From: Erythrobacteraceae bacterium
GTDB lineage: Bacteria; Pseudomonadota; Alphaproteobacteria; Sphingomonadales; Sphingomonadaceae
Assembly: GCA_027489065.1 (NCBI GenBank)
Contig: JAIYAM010000010.1
Coordinates: forward strand, 1 to 64,000
Direction: 5' to 3'
DNA: 64,000 nucleotides
Part shown: piece after piece, positions 27,198 through 34,795 of the stretch
Position numbering within the stretch: position 1 is the stretch's first letter
Layout: every line of letters begins with the position of its first letter
The notes under the pieces: model-generated
Database searches by the model: none
Told to the model about the DNA's origin: nothing
Seen by the model: the letters and a program-made list of their open reading frames with translations, nothing else
Translations under genes and position numbers: made by a program

Positions 27198-28142
27198 TCA
27201 GCCTCCGATCGCAAGGAAACGTTGCTCCCGCGCGGCGATCAGCTGCCCGCCGCTCTTGCCCGCGAGCGCGTCGAGCTCTTCGGAGAGCGCCGTGCCGAGC
27301 ATCCGTGCGGCTGCCACGGAATCGCGGTGCGCGCCGCCAACCGGTTCCTTGACGATCCGGTCGATGACGTTGATGCGCTTCAGATCCTGCGCAGTGACTT
27401 TCATCGCCTGCGCGGCGTCGGCCGCCTTTTCCGAAGTCCGCCACAGGATCGAGGCGCAGCCCTCCGGCGAGATCACCGAATAGACCGCATGCTCCATCAT
27501 CAGCACTCGGTTGGCGCTGGCGAGCGCCACGGCACCGCCCGATCCGCCTTCGCCGACGATCGCGGCGACCATCGGCACTTCGAGCGCGAGGCAGGCCTCG
27601 GTCGCACGGGCGATAGCTTCGGCCTGACCGCGCTCCTCGGCCTCGATCCCCGGAAAGGCCCCCGATGTGTCGACCAGAGTCACCACCGGCAGACCGAATC
27701 GGCTCGCCATCTCCATCAGGCGGATCGCCTTGCGGTAGCCTTCGGGCTTGCCCATGCCGAAATTGTGGCGGATGCGGCTCTGCGTGTCGTTGCCCTTCTC
27801 GTGGCCGAGCAGCATCACCCGCCGTCCGCCGAGCCGCGCAAAGCCGCCCATGATCGCCAGATCGTCGCCATACAGGCGGTCGCCGCCCAGGGGCACGAAA
27901 TCGCTGAAAGCGTGGGCGACATAGTCGCGGAAGTGCGGGCGCTGCGGATGGCGGGCAACCTGCGTCTTCTGCCACGGGGTCAGCGAGGCATAGGTGCTGG
28001 CGAGCAGTTCGGTGCTCTTGGCCTCGAGCCGGCCGATCTCGCTCGCCACATCGACATCGTGCAGCGCGTTGACGCTACGCAACTGGGTGATGCGCTCTTC
28101 GAGCGCGGCGACAGGCTTCTCGAAATCGAGGTAGGAAATCAT
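27198..28142 (-). CDS. accA: Acetyl-CoA carboxylase carboxyltransferase subunit alpha
   Basis: 314 aa, normal length. With AccD it transfers the carboxyl group from biotin to acetyl-CoA to give malonyl-CoA, the first step of fatty-acid synthesis. Visible family segments: YLDFEKPVAALEERI at the N-terminus, HEKGNDTQSRIRHNFGMGKPEGYRKA (crotonase-like core), TLVDTSGAFPGIEAEERGQ and IGEGGSGGAVAL-type glycine loop. Start 9 bases after the xerD stop, so probably co-transcribed with it. Confidence 0.97.
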   Translation of the reverse strand: MISYLDFEKPVAALEERITQLRSVNALHDVDVASEIGRLEAKSTELLASTYASLTPWQKTQVARHPQRPHFRDYVAHAFSDFVPLGGDRLYGDDLAIMGGFARLGGRRVMLLGHEKGNDTQSRIRHNFGMGKPEGYRKAIRLMEMASRFGLPVVTLVDTSGAFPGIEAEERGQAEAIARATEACLALEVPMVAAIVGEGGSGGAVALASANRVLMMEHAVYSVISPEGCASILWRTSEKAADAAQAMKVTAQDLKRINVIDRIVKEPVGGAHRDSVAAARMLGTALSEELDALAGKSGGQLIAAREQRFLAIGG

Positions 28143-28151
28143 GGCGAGGCG

Positions 28152-29057
28152 CTAGTCCGATGTTGCCCGCGTGGCAAGTGGAGGCTGGGCAAGCGGATGA
28201 CGGGAATTGACCAGCGCCACAAGCCGCGTCGGCTCGACATGGGTGTAGATCTCGGTGGTGGCGATGTCGGCATGGCCGAGCAGGGTCTGGAGGATACGCA
28301 GGTCCGCCCCGCCTTCGAGCAGGTGGGTCGCGAAGGCATGGCGAAGGACGTGAGGGCTGATCGCCGCAGGATCGAGCCCCGCGCGGCCGGCCAGACCCTT
28401 GAGGAGCTGGAACAACCGCACGCGGGTGAGATGCTGGCCCTTGGCGCCTGACGGGAACAGATAGCGTGAGGCGGGCACCTGCGGGCGCAGCGCAAGCCAT
28501 CGCCCCACCGCCTCGAGCGCGCGCCCGCCGACGGGAACGAGCCGGGAGACGCCCCCCTTGCCCGTCACGGTCAGGAAGGGCGCATCGCGCGGCACGGCGT
28601 GGAGTGGCAAGCTGACGAGTTCGCTCGCGCGCAGGCCCGAGCCGTAGAGCAGCTCGATCAGCGCCAGCAGCCGCACTGCTGCGGGATCGTCCCCCGCCGC
28701 CTCGGCTTCCGCACAGGCGAACAGCGCGGCGATCTGGACGTGGCCCATCACCCGGGGCAGCGGGCGGCGAATGCGCGGGCGTGGCAGGGCGCCCGAGGGG
28801 TCGTCCTGCCGCCAGCCTTCGTCGAGGGCGAAGCCGAAGAACTGCCGCAGTGCCGAAGCCTTGCGCGCGACGCTCGCCGGCGCAAGGCTCGCCCATTCGC
28901 CGCCGAGGCTCGCAACCGCGTCGCGGTCGGCTACGGCAAGTTCACCGATCGCGTCTTCAGCGCCTTGGAGATCGCGGCGGTAGGCGGCGAGCGTGTTGGC
29001 GGCCGCCCCGCGTTCGGCGGCCAGCATGGCGAGAAACGCCTCGGTCGCCGCCGACAT
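28152..29057 (-). CDS. xerD: Tyrosine recombinase XerD
   Basis: 301 aa. An N-terminal SAM-like core-binding domain (residues 1-85) precedes the catalytic domain, which has all catalytic residues: Arg143 (GSGLRASEL), Lys167, His236 and Arg239 (HVLRHAFATHLL), His262 and Tyr271 (LLGHADIATTEIYTHV). With XerC it resolves chromosome dimers at dif. No integrase-type context is present, and the aroK/accA neighbourhood suits the housekeeping recombinase; XerC is the alternative label. The start ATG overlaps the upstream stop as TAATG. Confidence 0.92.
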   Translation of the reverse strand: MSAATEAFLAMLAAERGAAANTLAAYRRDLQGAEDAIGELAVADRDAVASLGGEWASLAPASVARKASALRQFFGFALDEGWRQDDPSGALPRPRIRRPLPRVMGHVQIAALFACAEAEAAGDDPAAVRLLALIELLYGSGLRASELVSLPLHAVPRDAPFLTVTGKGGVSRLVPVGGRALEAVGRWLALRPQVPASRYLFPSGAKGQHLTRVRLFQLLKGLAGRAGLDPAAISPHVLRHAFATHLLEGGADLRILQTLLGHADIATTEIYTHVEPTRLVALVNSRHPLAQPPLATRATSD

Positions 29058-30961
29058 TACCCGCGCGCCACCGCCTCGGCGGCGATCATGCGGGCCTCGG
29101 CCTCCAACCCAACGCGGGTCAGCGCGGCGGTGATGTGATAGAGGTGCAGCGGGGTCATCTGCTTCCAGCTCGTCCCCTGCATTCCCAGCCCGGCGAGCAG
29201 CACCACCAGCCCCGGATTGCCGACGTTCGCGGCATCCGCGATGGCGCGGGTCCAGCGGGTCTGGCGCGCGAAATCGACATTGAGGTCGCCGCCCAGCGAA
29301 GCGGCGTCGCTCTCGCTCAGGCGTCCAAGGCCGGCGAGCCCCGCAACGAGGAAGGCGGACTTGCGCTGCGCCTCGCTGTTGTCGCTCTCGACGAAGCTTT
29401 CGACCGCGCCCTGTCCGACCTCGCCCCCACGCGGATTGGCGATGGCGATCAGCGCCCAGCCCAGCGAGCCTTCTTCGACAATGTTGCCCCAACGCGCCGC
29501 GTTCCGGTCGAGCCCGGCGGCGAGCATCGCTCCGATCAGATCGCCGGCTGCGCCAGCATGGCTCGCGTTCACGGGAATGCGCGCCGCTGCATAGGCGGTC
29601 AGCACCCTCGCGCCGTAGCCGTCTCCGCCGCCGAGTTGCGCGCCTGCAGCCCACAGGCGCTCCATCGCGGCGATGCGCGCGGCGGGATCGGTGGCGAGAT
29701 AGGCTTCGCGCAAGGTGGCGGCATTGGTCTCGGCGTCGCCGGTCGCGGCCGGATCATTGTAGACCTCGGAATAGAGATCGACGATCGCATCTGCCGACAG
29801 GATGCCCTCGCGCGCGGCACGCCCGGCGAGCGCAGCGCGCTGAACGACGGGGACCATCGGCATCAAAGCCCCGGCACGGGCATAATAAGCCCCGCCGCGG
29901 TCCTTCAGCGCTGCATCGAGCAATCCGTCGGGAAGCGGCTCGCCGACTGCATTGGCGAGGCCAAAGCGCCAGGGGTTGAGATCGTCCACCCCGTTCCATT
30001 CAATCTGGACGCCGCGCTGGCCCCGGCCTGCCGCGCCCGCAAAGCGCCGCGCCAGCAGCACATCGACACGCGGCGCCGCACCGCGGAACAGCGCACGGTC
30101 GAGCTGCGTCGCCGCCAGCGCAGCCTCGCCCGCATAGGCATTGCAGATCGCCTGCCACATCTGCCATTCGCCATCGGTGCGCTGCGAGCCTTGCAGCCGT
30201 ACCGCCGGGCACGCCCCGGTGATGTCCCCACTCGCGAGATAGGCGGTAAGCGCCTCCTGCGTGAGCGCGGGCGACCAGTTGGCGGTGTCGACATCCTGCA
30301 CCACGGCGCGGGCGGTCGCATATTCGCCGATCCGGTTGAGCACGCCGACACGCAGTGCGGCGAACTCGATCGGGTCCATGCCCAGCGGCGCGGCAAGCCG
30401 GCTCGCCAAGGCGCGGCGCAGGAGGATGTGGCCCCAGCGCGACACAATCGGGCCTTGTGTGCCGTTCAGCACCGCGCGCACCAGCTTGTCCGACTGGTTG
30501 GCGAGCGCGACCGGCGGCAGCCCGCCCTCGTCCACTGCCAGCACCCCGACACGCGTCAGAGCACGCTGTGCGCCCGGAGGAATGTCGTTCTTGGGCTTCA
30601 GGCCCAGCAGCTGGTCGAGCTCGTCGGTCGACATGTTCTCGAGCTGCTCGAGGCTCGGCAGGCGCGCAAGGTCCTCGCGGCTGATGCTCGGCAGCGGCGG
30701 GAGGGTGGAAGGATCGACCGGCATACCGGGCTGCGGCAGGGCTCCGGGCGCTCCGGCGGCCGGAGGCGCGACGGCGCCGGGGGCCTGCGAAGGCGCTGGC
30801 GTGGGCCGCTGCGTCGGGACGGGATCATCGAAGCCGGGGGGCAGCAGCGATTCGGGCTTGCTCTGTGCCCCCGCAAAGCTCGCCAGCCCCGCGCCGCCGA
30901 GTGCACCCACGAGGCCGATTGCGGCCATGCTCGCAGTCAGGCCGAACCGCCGCGCGCTCAT
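29057..30961 (-). CDS. Exported or membrane-anchored alpha-helical repeat protein of unknown function
   Basis: 634 aa. N-terminal signal or anchor helix (residues 9-32, Gly/Ala-rich), a Pro/Ala-rich linker (about 40-90), then about 520 residues of Ala-rich helices without a recognised domain, suggesting a helical solenoid. The motif SREDLARLPSLEQLENMSTDELDQLLGL region is acidic and Leu-rich. The start ATG overlaps the preceding 68-aa gene stop (ATGA), and the TAA stop overlaps the xerD start (TAATG). The longer open frame upstream is antisense to aroK and is not used. A periplasmic function is likely; nothing more can be said. Confidence 0.8.
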   Translation of the reverse strand: MSARRFGLTASMAAIGLVGALGGAGLASFAGAQSKPESLLPPGFDDPVPTQRPTPAPSQAPGAVAPPAAGAPGALPQPGMPVDPSTLPPLPSISREDLARLPSLEQLENMSTDELDQLLGLKPKNDIPPGAQRALTRVGVLAVDEGGLPPVALANQSDKLVRAVLNGTQGPIVSRWGHILLRRALASRLAAPLGMDPIEFAALRVGVLNRIGEYATARAVVQDVDTANWSPALTQEALTAYLASGDITGACPAVRLQGSQRTDGEWQMWQAICNAYAGEAALAATQLDRALFRGAAPRVDVLLARRFAGAAGRGQRGVQIEWNGVDDLNPWRFGLANAVGEPLPDGLLDAALKDRGGAYYARAGALMPMVPVVQRAALAGRAAREGILSADAIVDLYSEVYNDPAATGDAETNAATLREAYLATDPAARIAAMERLWAAGAQLGGGDGYGARVLTAYAAARIPVNASHAGAAGDLIGAMLAAGLDRNAARWGNIVEEGSLGWALIAIANPRGGEVGQGAVESFVESDNSEAQRKSAFLVAGLAGLGRLSESDAASLGGDLNVDFARQTRWTRAIADAANVGNPGLVVLLAGLGMQGTSWKQMTPLHLYHITAALTRVGLEAEARMIAAEAVARG

Positions 30962-31164
30962 TGCGCCTGCTCCGGCAGCGCGACCGGCTCGGCGATCGGG
31001 TGGATCGCCTCCTCGCCGCCATCGAACCACGCAAGCATCAGGAGCACCACCACCGCCAGAACGGCAAGGCCGATCGTCAGCTTGCGCCGCGCCGGCGGCA
31101 CAGCGGGTGCGGGGCCATCGGAAAGACCGGTCGGGGAGAGACGCGAGGGGCGTGGGGTTCGCAT
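30958..31164 (-). CDS. Small single-pass membrane protein coupled to the helical repeat protein
   Basis: 68 aa: a Pro/Arg-rich cytoplasmic N-terminus (about 28 residues), one transmembrane helix LTIGLAVLAVVVLLMLAWF, then a short acidic periplasmic tail. Stop and next start share ATGA, so it is translationally coupled to the 634-aa protein and is divergent from aroK. Likely a membrane partner of that protein. No family recognised. Confidence 0.7.
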   Translation of the reverse strand: MRTPRPSRLSPTGLSDGPAPAVPPARRKLTIGLAVLAVVVLLMLAWFDGGEEAIHPIAEPVALPEQAQ

Positions 31165-31202
31165 ATTGCGCGTGCCCTAGCCCATCTATAGGCCTTGCGG
31201 CA

Positions 31203-31772
31203 ATGTCCGCCGCGCCCTTCTTCCCTCCCGCAAGCGAGCTTGCCGCCATCGCAGCCCGGATCGACCGGCCCGTGGTGCTGGTCGGGCTGATGGGGGTCGG
31301 CAAGTCGACCGTCGGGCGCAAGCTCGCCGCGCTCCTCAACCGCGATTTCGTCGACGCCGACGAGGCGATCGTCGCGGCAGCCCGGCGCTCGATCCCCGAG
31401 ATCTTCGAAACCTTCGGCGAAGCCCATTTCCGCGACGGCGAGCGGCGTGTGATCGCCCGGCTGATCGAAGAGCGCCACGGAGTCATCGCGACCGGCGGCG
31501 GCGCCTTTGTCGACCCCGCAACCCGCGCACTGGTGCTCGAGAAAGCCATCGCGGTGTGGATCGACTGCGATATCGATACGCTGGTGGAACGCACCGCGCG
31601 CCGATCGAACCGCCCGCTGCTCAAGAACGGCGACCCCAGAGAAATTCTGACGCGCCTCGCCGCTGAACGCCGGCCCTTCTATGCCGAGGCTCCCATCCGC
31701 GTCGTCAGCGAGAACAGCCCCCATGCCGAAACCGCCCGCGCGATTATCGAGGCGATAGACGAATGGCTGTGA
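31203..31772 (+). CDS. aroK: Shikimate kinase
   Basis: 189 aa. Walker A GLMGVGKSTVGRKLA at about residues 28-42, the shikimate-binding region FVDADEAIVAAARRSIPEIFE, the GGGAF motif (IATGGGAFVDP) and lid RSNRPLL. It phosphorylates shikimate in aromatic amino-acid synthesis. ATG 31203 is chosen; the upstream open frame lies in the divergent genes. The 3' end overlaps aroB by 10 bases. Confidence 0.95.
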   Translation: MSAAPFFPPASELAAIAARIDRPVVLVGLMGVGKSTVGRKLAALLNRDFVDADEAIVAAARRSIPEIFETFGEAHFRDGERRVIARLIEERHGVIATGGGAFVDPATRALVLEKAIAVWIDCDIDTLVERTARRSNRPLLKNGDPREILTRLAAERRPFYAEAPIRVVSENSPHAETARAIIEAIDEWL

Positions 31773-32881
31773 TCGACGTGGCGCTCGCCGGGCGCCCCTA
31801 CTGTGTGGTGATCGAAGAAGGCGTGCTCGGCCGGCTCGCCCAAGCCGCCGCGCCGTTCCTCAAGGGCTACGCGGGCGGGCGCGCCGTGCCGTTCGTCGCC
31901 GATGCGAACACCCACCGGATTTTCGCAGGCCGTGTCGATGCCGCGCTCGCCGAAGCGGGCCTTGCTGCCGACTGGTTCGTGGTCGAGCCAGGCGAAGACG
32001 CCAAGACCTGGGGCGTGCTGGAGCGCCTGTGCGACTGGCTGCTGGCGCTCGGCGTTACGAGGTCGGACCATGTCTTCGCTCTTGGCGGCGGCGTGGTCGG
32101 CGACCTGGTCGGCTTCGCCTGCGCAATCGCCAAGCGCGGGGTGGGCTTCGTGCAACTGCCCACGACCCTGCTTGCACAGGTGGATTCCTCCGTGGGCGGC
32201 AAGACCGCGATCAACACGCGAGCGGGCAAGAACCTGATCGGTGCCTTCCACCAGCCAGCCCTCGTGCTGATCGACCCGCTGGTGCTGGCCACCCTGCCCG
32301 ACCGCGAAATGCGGGCCGGCTATGCCGAGGTGCTGAAATACGGTCTTCTCGGCGATGCGGCCTTCTTCGCATGGCTTGAAGCTCACGGAAGCAAGGTCTT
32401 GGCGCGCGAATCCCATGCGCTCGAACACGCCATCGCGACCAGCATCGCCATGAAGGCGCGGATCGTAGCCGCCGACGAACGCGAGACTCTCGACAAACGC
32501 GCGCTGCTCAATCTGGGCCACACTTTCGGCCATGCTCTGGAGGCCGAAACGGGCTTTTCCGACCGCCTCCTGCACGGCGAGGCGGTCGCGCTCGGGATGG
32601 TCCTGGCGGCGCGCTATTCGGCGCGGCGCGGGGAGATTTCCGCCGAGGATGCCGAGCGGGCCGCACGTGCCATCGCCGCTGCGGGCCTGCCTGCGGATCT
32701 CTCCGGGCTCGGACTTGCCTGCGACGGGGCGGCGCTCGTTCAGCATATGCGCCACGACAAGAAGGCCGAAGGCACCACCCTGCCCTTCCTGCTGCTCCGC
32801 TCGCTCGGCGAGGCTTACGTGGCGCGTGATGTCGATCTGGCCGACATCGCGGCCTTTCTGGATGGGGAGCTCTCCCGATGA
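31763..32881 (+). CDS. aroB: 3-dehydroquinate synthase
   Basis: 372 aa. It makes 3-dehydroquinate from DAHP using NAD and Zn/Co. Family motifs: EPGEDAKTW, LGGGVVGDLVGFACAIAKRG, TTLLAQVDSSVGGKTAIN, LNLGHTFGHALE (zinc His) and GEAVALGM (zinc His). Classic aroK-aroB order with overlapping reading frames. Its stop overlaps the cyclase start (ATGA). Confidence 0.96.
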   Translation: MAVIDVALAGRPYCVVIEEGVLGRLAQAAAPFLKGYAGGRAVPFVADANTHRIFAGRVDAALAEAGLAADWFVVEPGEDAKTWGVLERLCDWLLALGVTRSDHVFALGGGVVGDLVGFACAIAKRGVGFVQLPTTLLAQVDSSVGGKTAINTRAGKNLIGAFHQPALVLIDPLVLATLPDREMRAGYAEVLKYGLLGDAAFFAWLEAHGSKVLARESHALEHAIATSIAMKARIVAADERETLDKRALLNLGHTFGHALEAETGFSDRLLHGEAVALGMVLAARYSARRGEISAEDAERAARAIAAAGLPADLSGLGLACDGAALVQHMRHDKKAEGTTLPFLLLRSLGEAYVARDVDLADIAAFLDGELSR

Positions 32882-33648
32882 CACGCTTTGTCGATCTCTC
32901 GATCCCGATCACCAACGCGGTCATCTCCGATCCCGAAGTGATGCGCCCCAAGGTCACCTACATGACCCACGAGAGCACGTGGGAGCAGATCGCGATGTTC
33001 TTCCCCGGCCTCACGCGGGAGGACCTGCCGGATGGCGAAGGCTGGGCGGTCGAGTTCGTCGAACTGTCCACCCACAACGGCACGCATATGGACGCGCCGT
33101 GGCATTTCCATTCGACCACCGACAGCGGAGCGCACCCCGCGCCGAGCATCGACGAGGCCCCGCTCGATCGCTTCTTCCGGCCCGGGGTGAAGCTCGATTT
33201 CTCGCATCTGCCCCACGGCCACGTGGTCAGCGCCGCCGAGGTCGAGGCGGAGCTGGCGCGGATCGGCTACGAGCTTGAGCCCCTCGACATCGTGCTGGTC
33301 CAGTCCGGCGCGGTCTACGGCACAGTCAATTTCACCGATCAGGGGGTCGGACTCGGCGCAGAGGCGACCTTGTGGCTGACCGAAAGAGGCGTCGAGGTGG
33401 TCGGGACCGATGCCTGGAGCTGGGACGCGCCCTTCAGTCACACAGCAAAGCGGTGGGCAGAGACGCGCGACCCTGCGATCATCTGGGAGGGGCACAAGGC
33501 CGGGCGCATCCGGCCCTATTACCAGATTGAAAAGCTTGCGAATCTCGCCGCGCTTCCAACCCACGGCTTCATGGTGAGCTGCTTCCCGGTCAAGATCGAG
33601 CGCGCCAGTGCGGGCTGGATCCGGGCAGTGGCGATCATCGCCGAATGA
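32878..33648 (+). CDS. Cyclase / kynurenine formamidase-like metal hydrolase
   Basis: 256 aa. The signature HNGTHMDAPWHF (about residues 63-74) is the metal-binding motif of the cyclase superfamily, which includes kynurenine formamidase (KynB), isatin hydrolase and polyketide cyclases. N-terminal FVDLSIPITN is typical. It is longer than KynB (about 210 aa), so a related amidohydrolase of unknown substrate is likelier. Coupled to aroB by ATGA and to the GNAT gene by ATGA. Confidence 0.85.
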   Translation: MTRFVDLSIPITNAVISDPEVMRPKVTYMTHESTWEQIAMFFPGLTREDLPDGEGWAVEFVELSTHNGTHMDAPWHFHSTTDSGAHPAPSIDEAPLDRFFRPGVKLDFSHLPHGHVVSAAEVEAELARIGYELEPLDIVLVQSGAVYGTVNFTDQGVGLGAEATLWLTERGVEVVGTDAWSWDAPFSHTAKRWAETRDPAIIWEGHKAGRIRPYYQIEKLANLAALPTHGFMVSCFPVKIERASAGWIRAVAIIAE

Positions 33649-34121
33649 CCCCGCGGATCGCCCCAGCCGACCTTGGCGACGCCGGCGTGCAGGGCCTCAT
33701 CGCCTTGCACCAGCGCGCCATGATCGAAGGCTCTCCGCCCGGCTTCAGCTTCGCTCTCGACCTTTCCGGACTGCAAGACCCCGACGTGAGCGTGTGGGCC
33801 GCCCATGTCGAGGATCGGGTTGCGGGCATAGGAGCCTTGAAGCGGCTCGATGCGTCGCGCGGCGAGGTGAAGTCGATGCGCACCCATCCCGAATTCCTGA
33901 GGCAGGGAATCGCCGCGGCTCTGCTCGAGACGATCATCGCCCACGCCCGCGCTGTGGGTCTGGAAGTGCTCAGTCTGGAGACCGGTACCGGCCCGTCCTT
34001 CGAGCCGGCCCTCGCGCTCTATCGCCAGCGGGGTTTCACCAATGGCGCGGCCTTCGGCGACTATACGCTCACCGACTTCAACCAGTGCCTGCACCTGCCG
34101 CTCGGCGAGGCGCGGCCCTGA
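33645..34121 (+). CDS. GNAT-family N-acetyltransferase
   Basis: 158 aa. Acetyl-CoA-binding motif A is seen as MRTHPEFLRQGIAAALLETIIAHA (R/QxxGxA pattern: RQGIAA), followed by LEVLSLETG and LYRQRGF (motif B), typical of PhnO/ElaA-like small-molecule acetyltransferases. Substrate unknown. ATG overlaps the cyclase stop by 4 bases, the last gene in the aroK-aroB-cyclase run. Confidence 0.88.
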   Translation: MTPRIAPADLGDAGVQGLIALHQRAMIEGSPPGFSFALDLSGLQDPDVSVWAAHVEDRVAGIGALKRLDASRGEVKSMRTHPEFLRQGIAAALLETIIAHARAVGLEVLSLETGTGPSFEPALALYRQRGFTNGAAFGDYTLTDFNQCLHLPLGEARP

Positions 34122-34126
34122 GGCTG

Positions 34127-34405
34127 TCACCGCGCCGGGCGGGTCTGCAGGTGCGCGACGTTTCCGGCGTCGGCGATGCGCGTGGCCTTAATCGCTTCTT
34201 CTTCCTCGACCATCTGGTCATGATCGGCGAAGAGCTGCTCGATCTCCGCGCGGCGTTCGAGCAGCATGTTGGCAATGCCCGGCGCAAGGCTTTCCCCATC
34301 GCCGATCTTGCCGAGCAGCGCCGCAAGGTCGCTCGCCGTCGCCTCGCGCGCAGTTTTGAAAAAGTTGCCCTTTCGATCGAAAAAGCCGGTCCCTGTATGT
34401 GCCAT
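34127..34405 (-). CDS. Small acidic cytoplasmic protein of unknown function
   Basis: 92 aa from ATG 34405 with an AGGA ribosome site 7 bases upstream (an in-frame TTG 6 bases further is less likely). N-terminus HTGTGFFDRKGNFFKTAREATASDLAALLGKIGDGESLAPGIANMLL looks folded; a central helix is acidic (DHDQMVEEEEAIKA). No family recognised. Convergent with the GNAT gene, 5 bases apart; its own promoter would lie in the large upstream gap. Confidence 0.7.
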   Translation of the reverse strand: MAHTGTGFFDRKGNFFKTAREATASDLAALLGKIGDGESLAPGIANMLLERRAEIEQLFADHDQMVEEEEAIKATRIADAGNVAHLQTRPAR

Positions 34406-34795
34406 GATCAAATCCTCCCACTGAGATTCAATCCCTCGCGCGGGTTATTCCGCGACTCGGCAGGGTGAGTGTCTCACAAGACGAATTGTAGGACAGAACG
34501 GCGCGACATTTTGTGTCGGATATCACTAATCTGGCGTAGTACTACAAGGATTGAGGCAAGATGATTACCCTGTAACGTAGCAAAGTTGCGAATCGGCGTA
34601 AAAACGCGTCGAGAGCCGAATCGGGCTGTCATCCGCGGAGCACGGCTCAAGTGCCTGCTTGGACCCGATTTGTCGGGGTCGAGGAGGGGTCTAGGCGGGG
34701 TCTGGCAGGGCTCTGGACCGGGTCTGGCGAAGCCTGACGGCCAGCGAGTTCCGCCGCCCGCCATGCCAAAGCCGCCCGGCCATCGCGCCGCGCCG
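34406..34795. other. 390-base intergenic region with an 11-bp repeat array
   Basis: No convincing gene. It holds the promoter side of the 92-aa gene, a short AT-richer stretch around 34500-34600 (including the palindrome GTAGTACTAC at 34537), and the 4-unit 11-bp repeat array described separately at 34689-34732. An open frame on the minus strand (34474-34764) has no ribosome site and encodes low-complexity Pro/Arg-rich sequence, so I do not call it. Confidence 0.6.
34689..34732 (+). repeat. Four-unit 11-bp tandem repeat (GTCTRGC family)
   Basis: Units GTCTAGGCGGG, GTCTGGCAGGG, CTCTGGACCGG, GTCTGGCGAAG start at 34689, 34700, 34711 and 34722, exactly 11 bases apart. The same consensus (GTCT-R-G, GG-rich tail) and the same 11-bp spacing recur at 54511-54590. 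Eleven is not a multiple of three, so this is not a coding repeat. It is degenerate, and lies downstream of pccA. Confidence 0.65.

Noticed and set aside
28152-29057. XerD as a phage or island integrase
   Set aside because: Neighbours are core genes, no attachment-site repeats, and the protein has the housekeeping Xer length and motifs.
34474-34764. 96-codon open frame on the minus strand in the gap before the small acidic gene
   Set aside because: It has no ribosome site, has Pro/Arg-rich composition, and reads through the 11-bp repeats in antisense.
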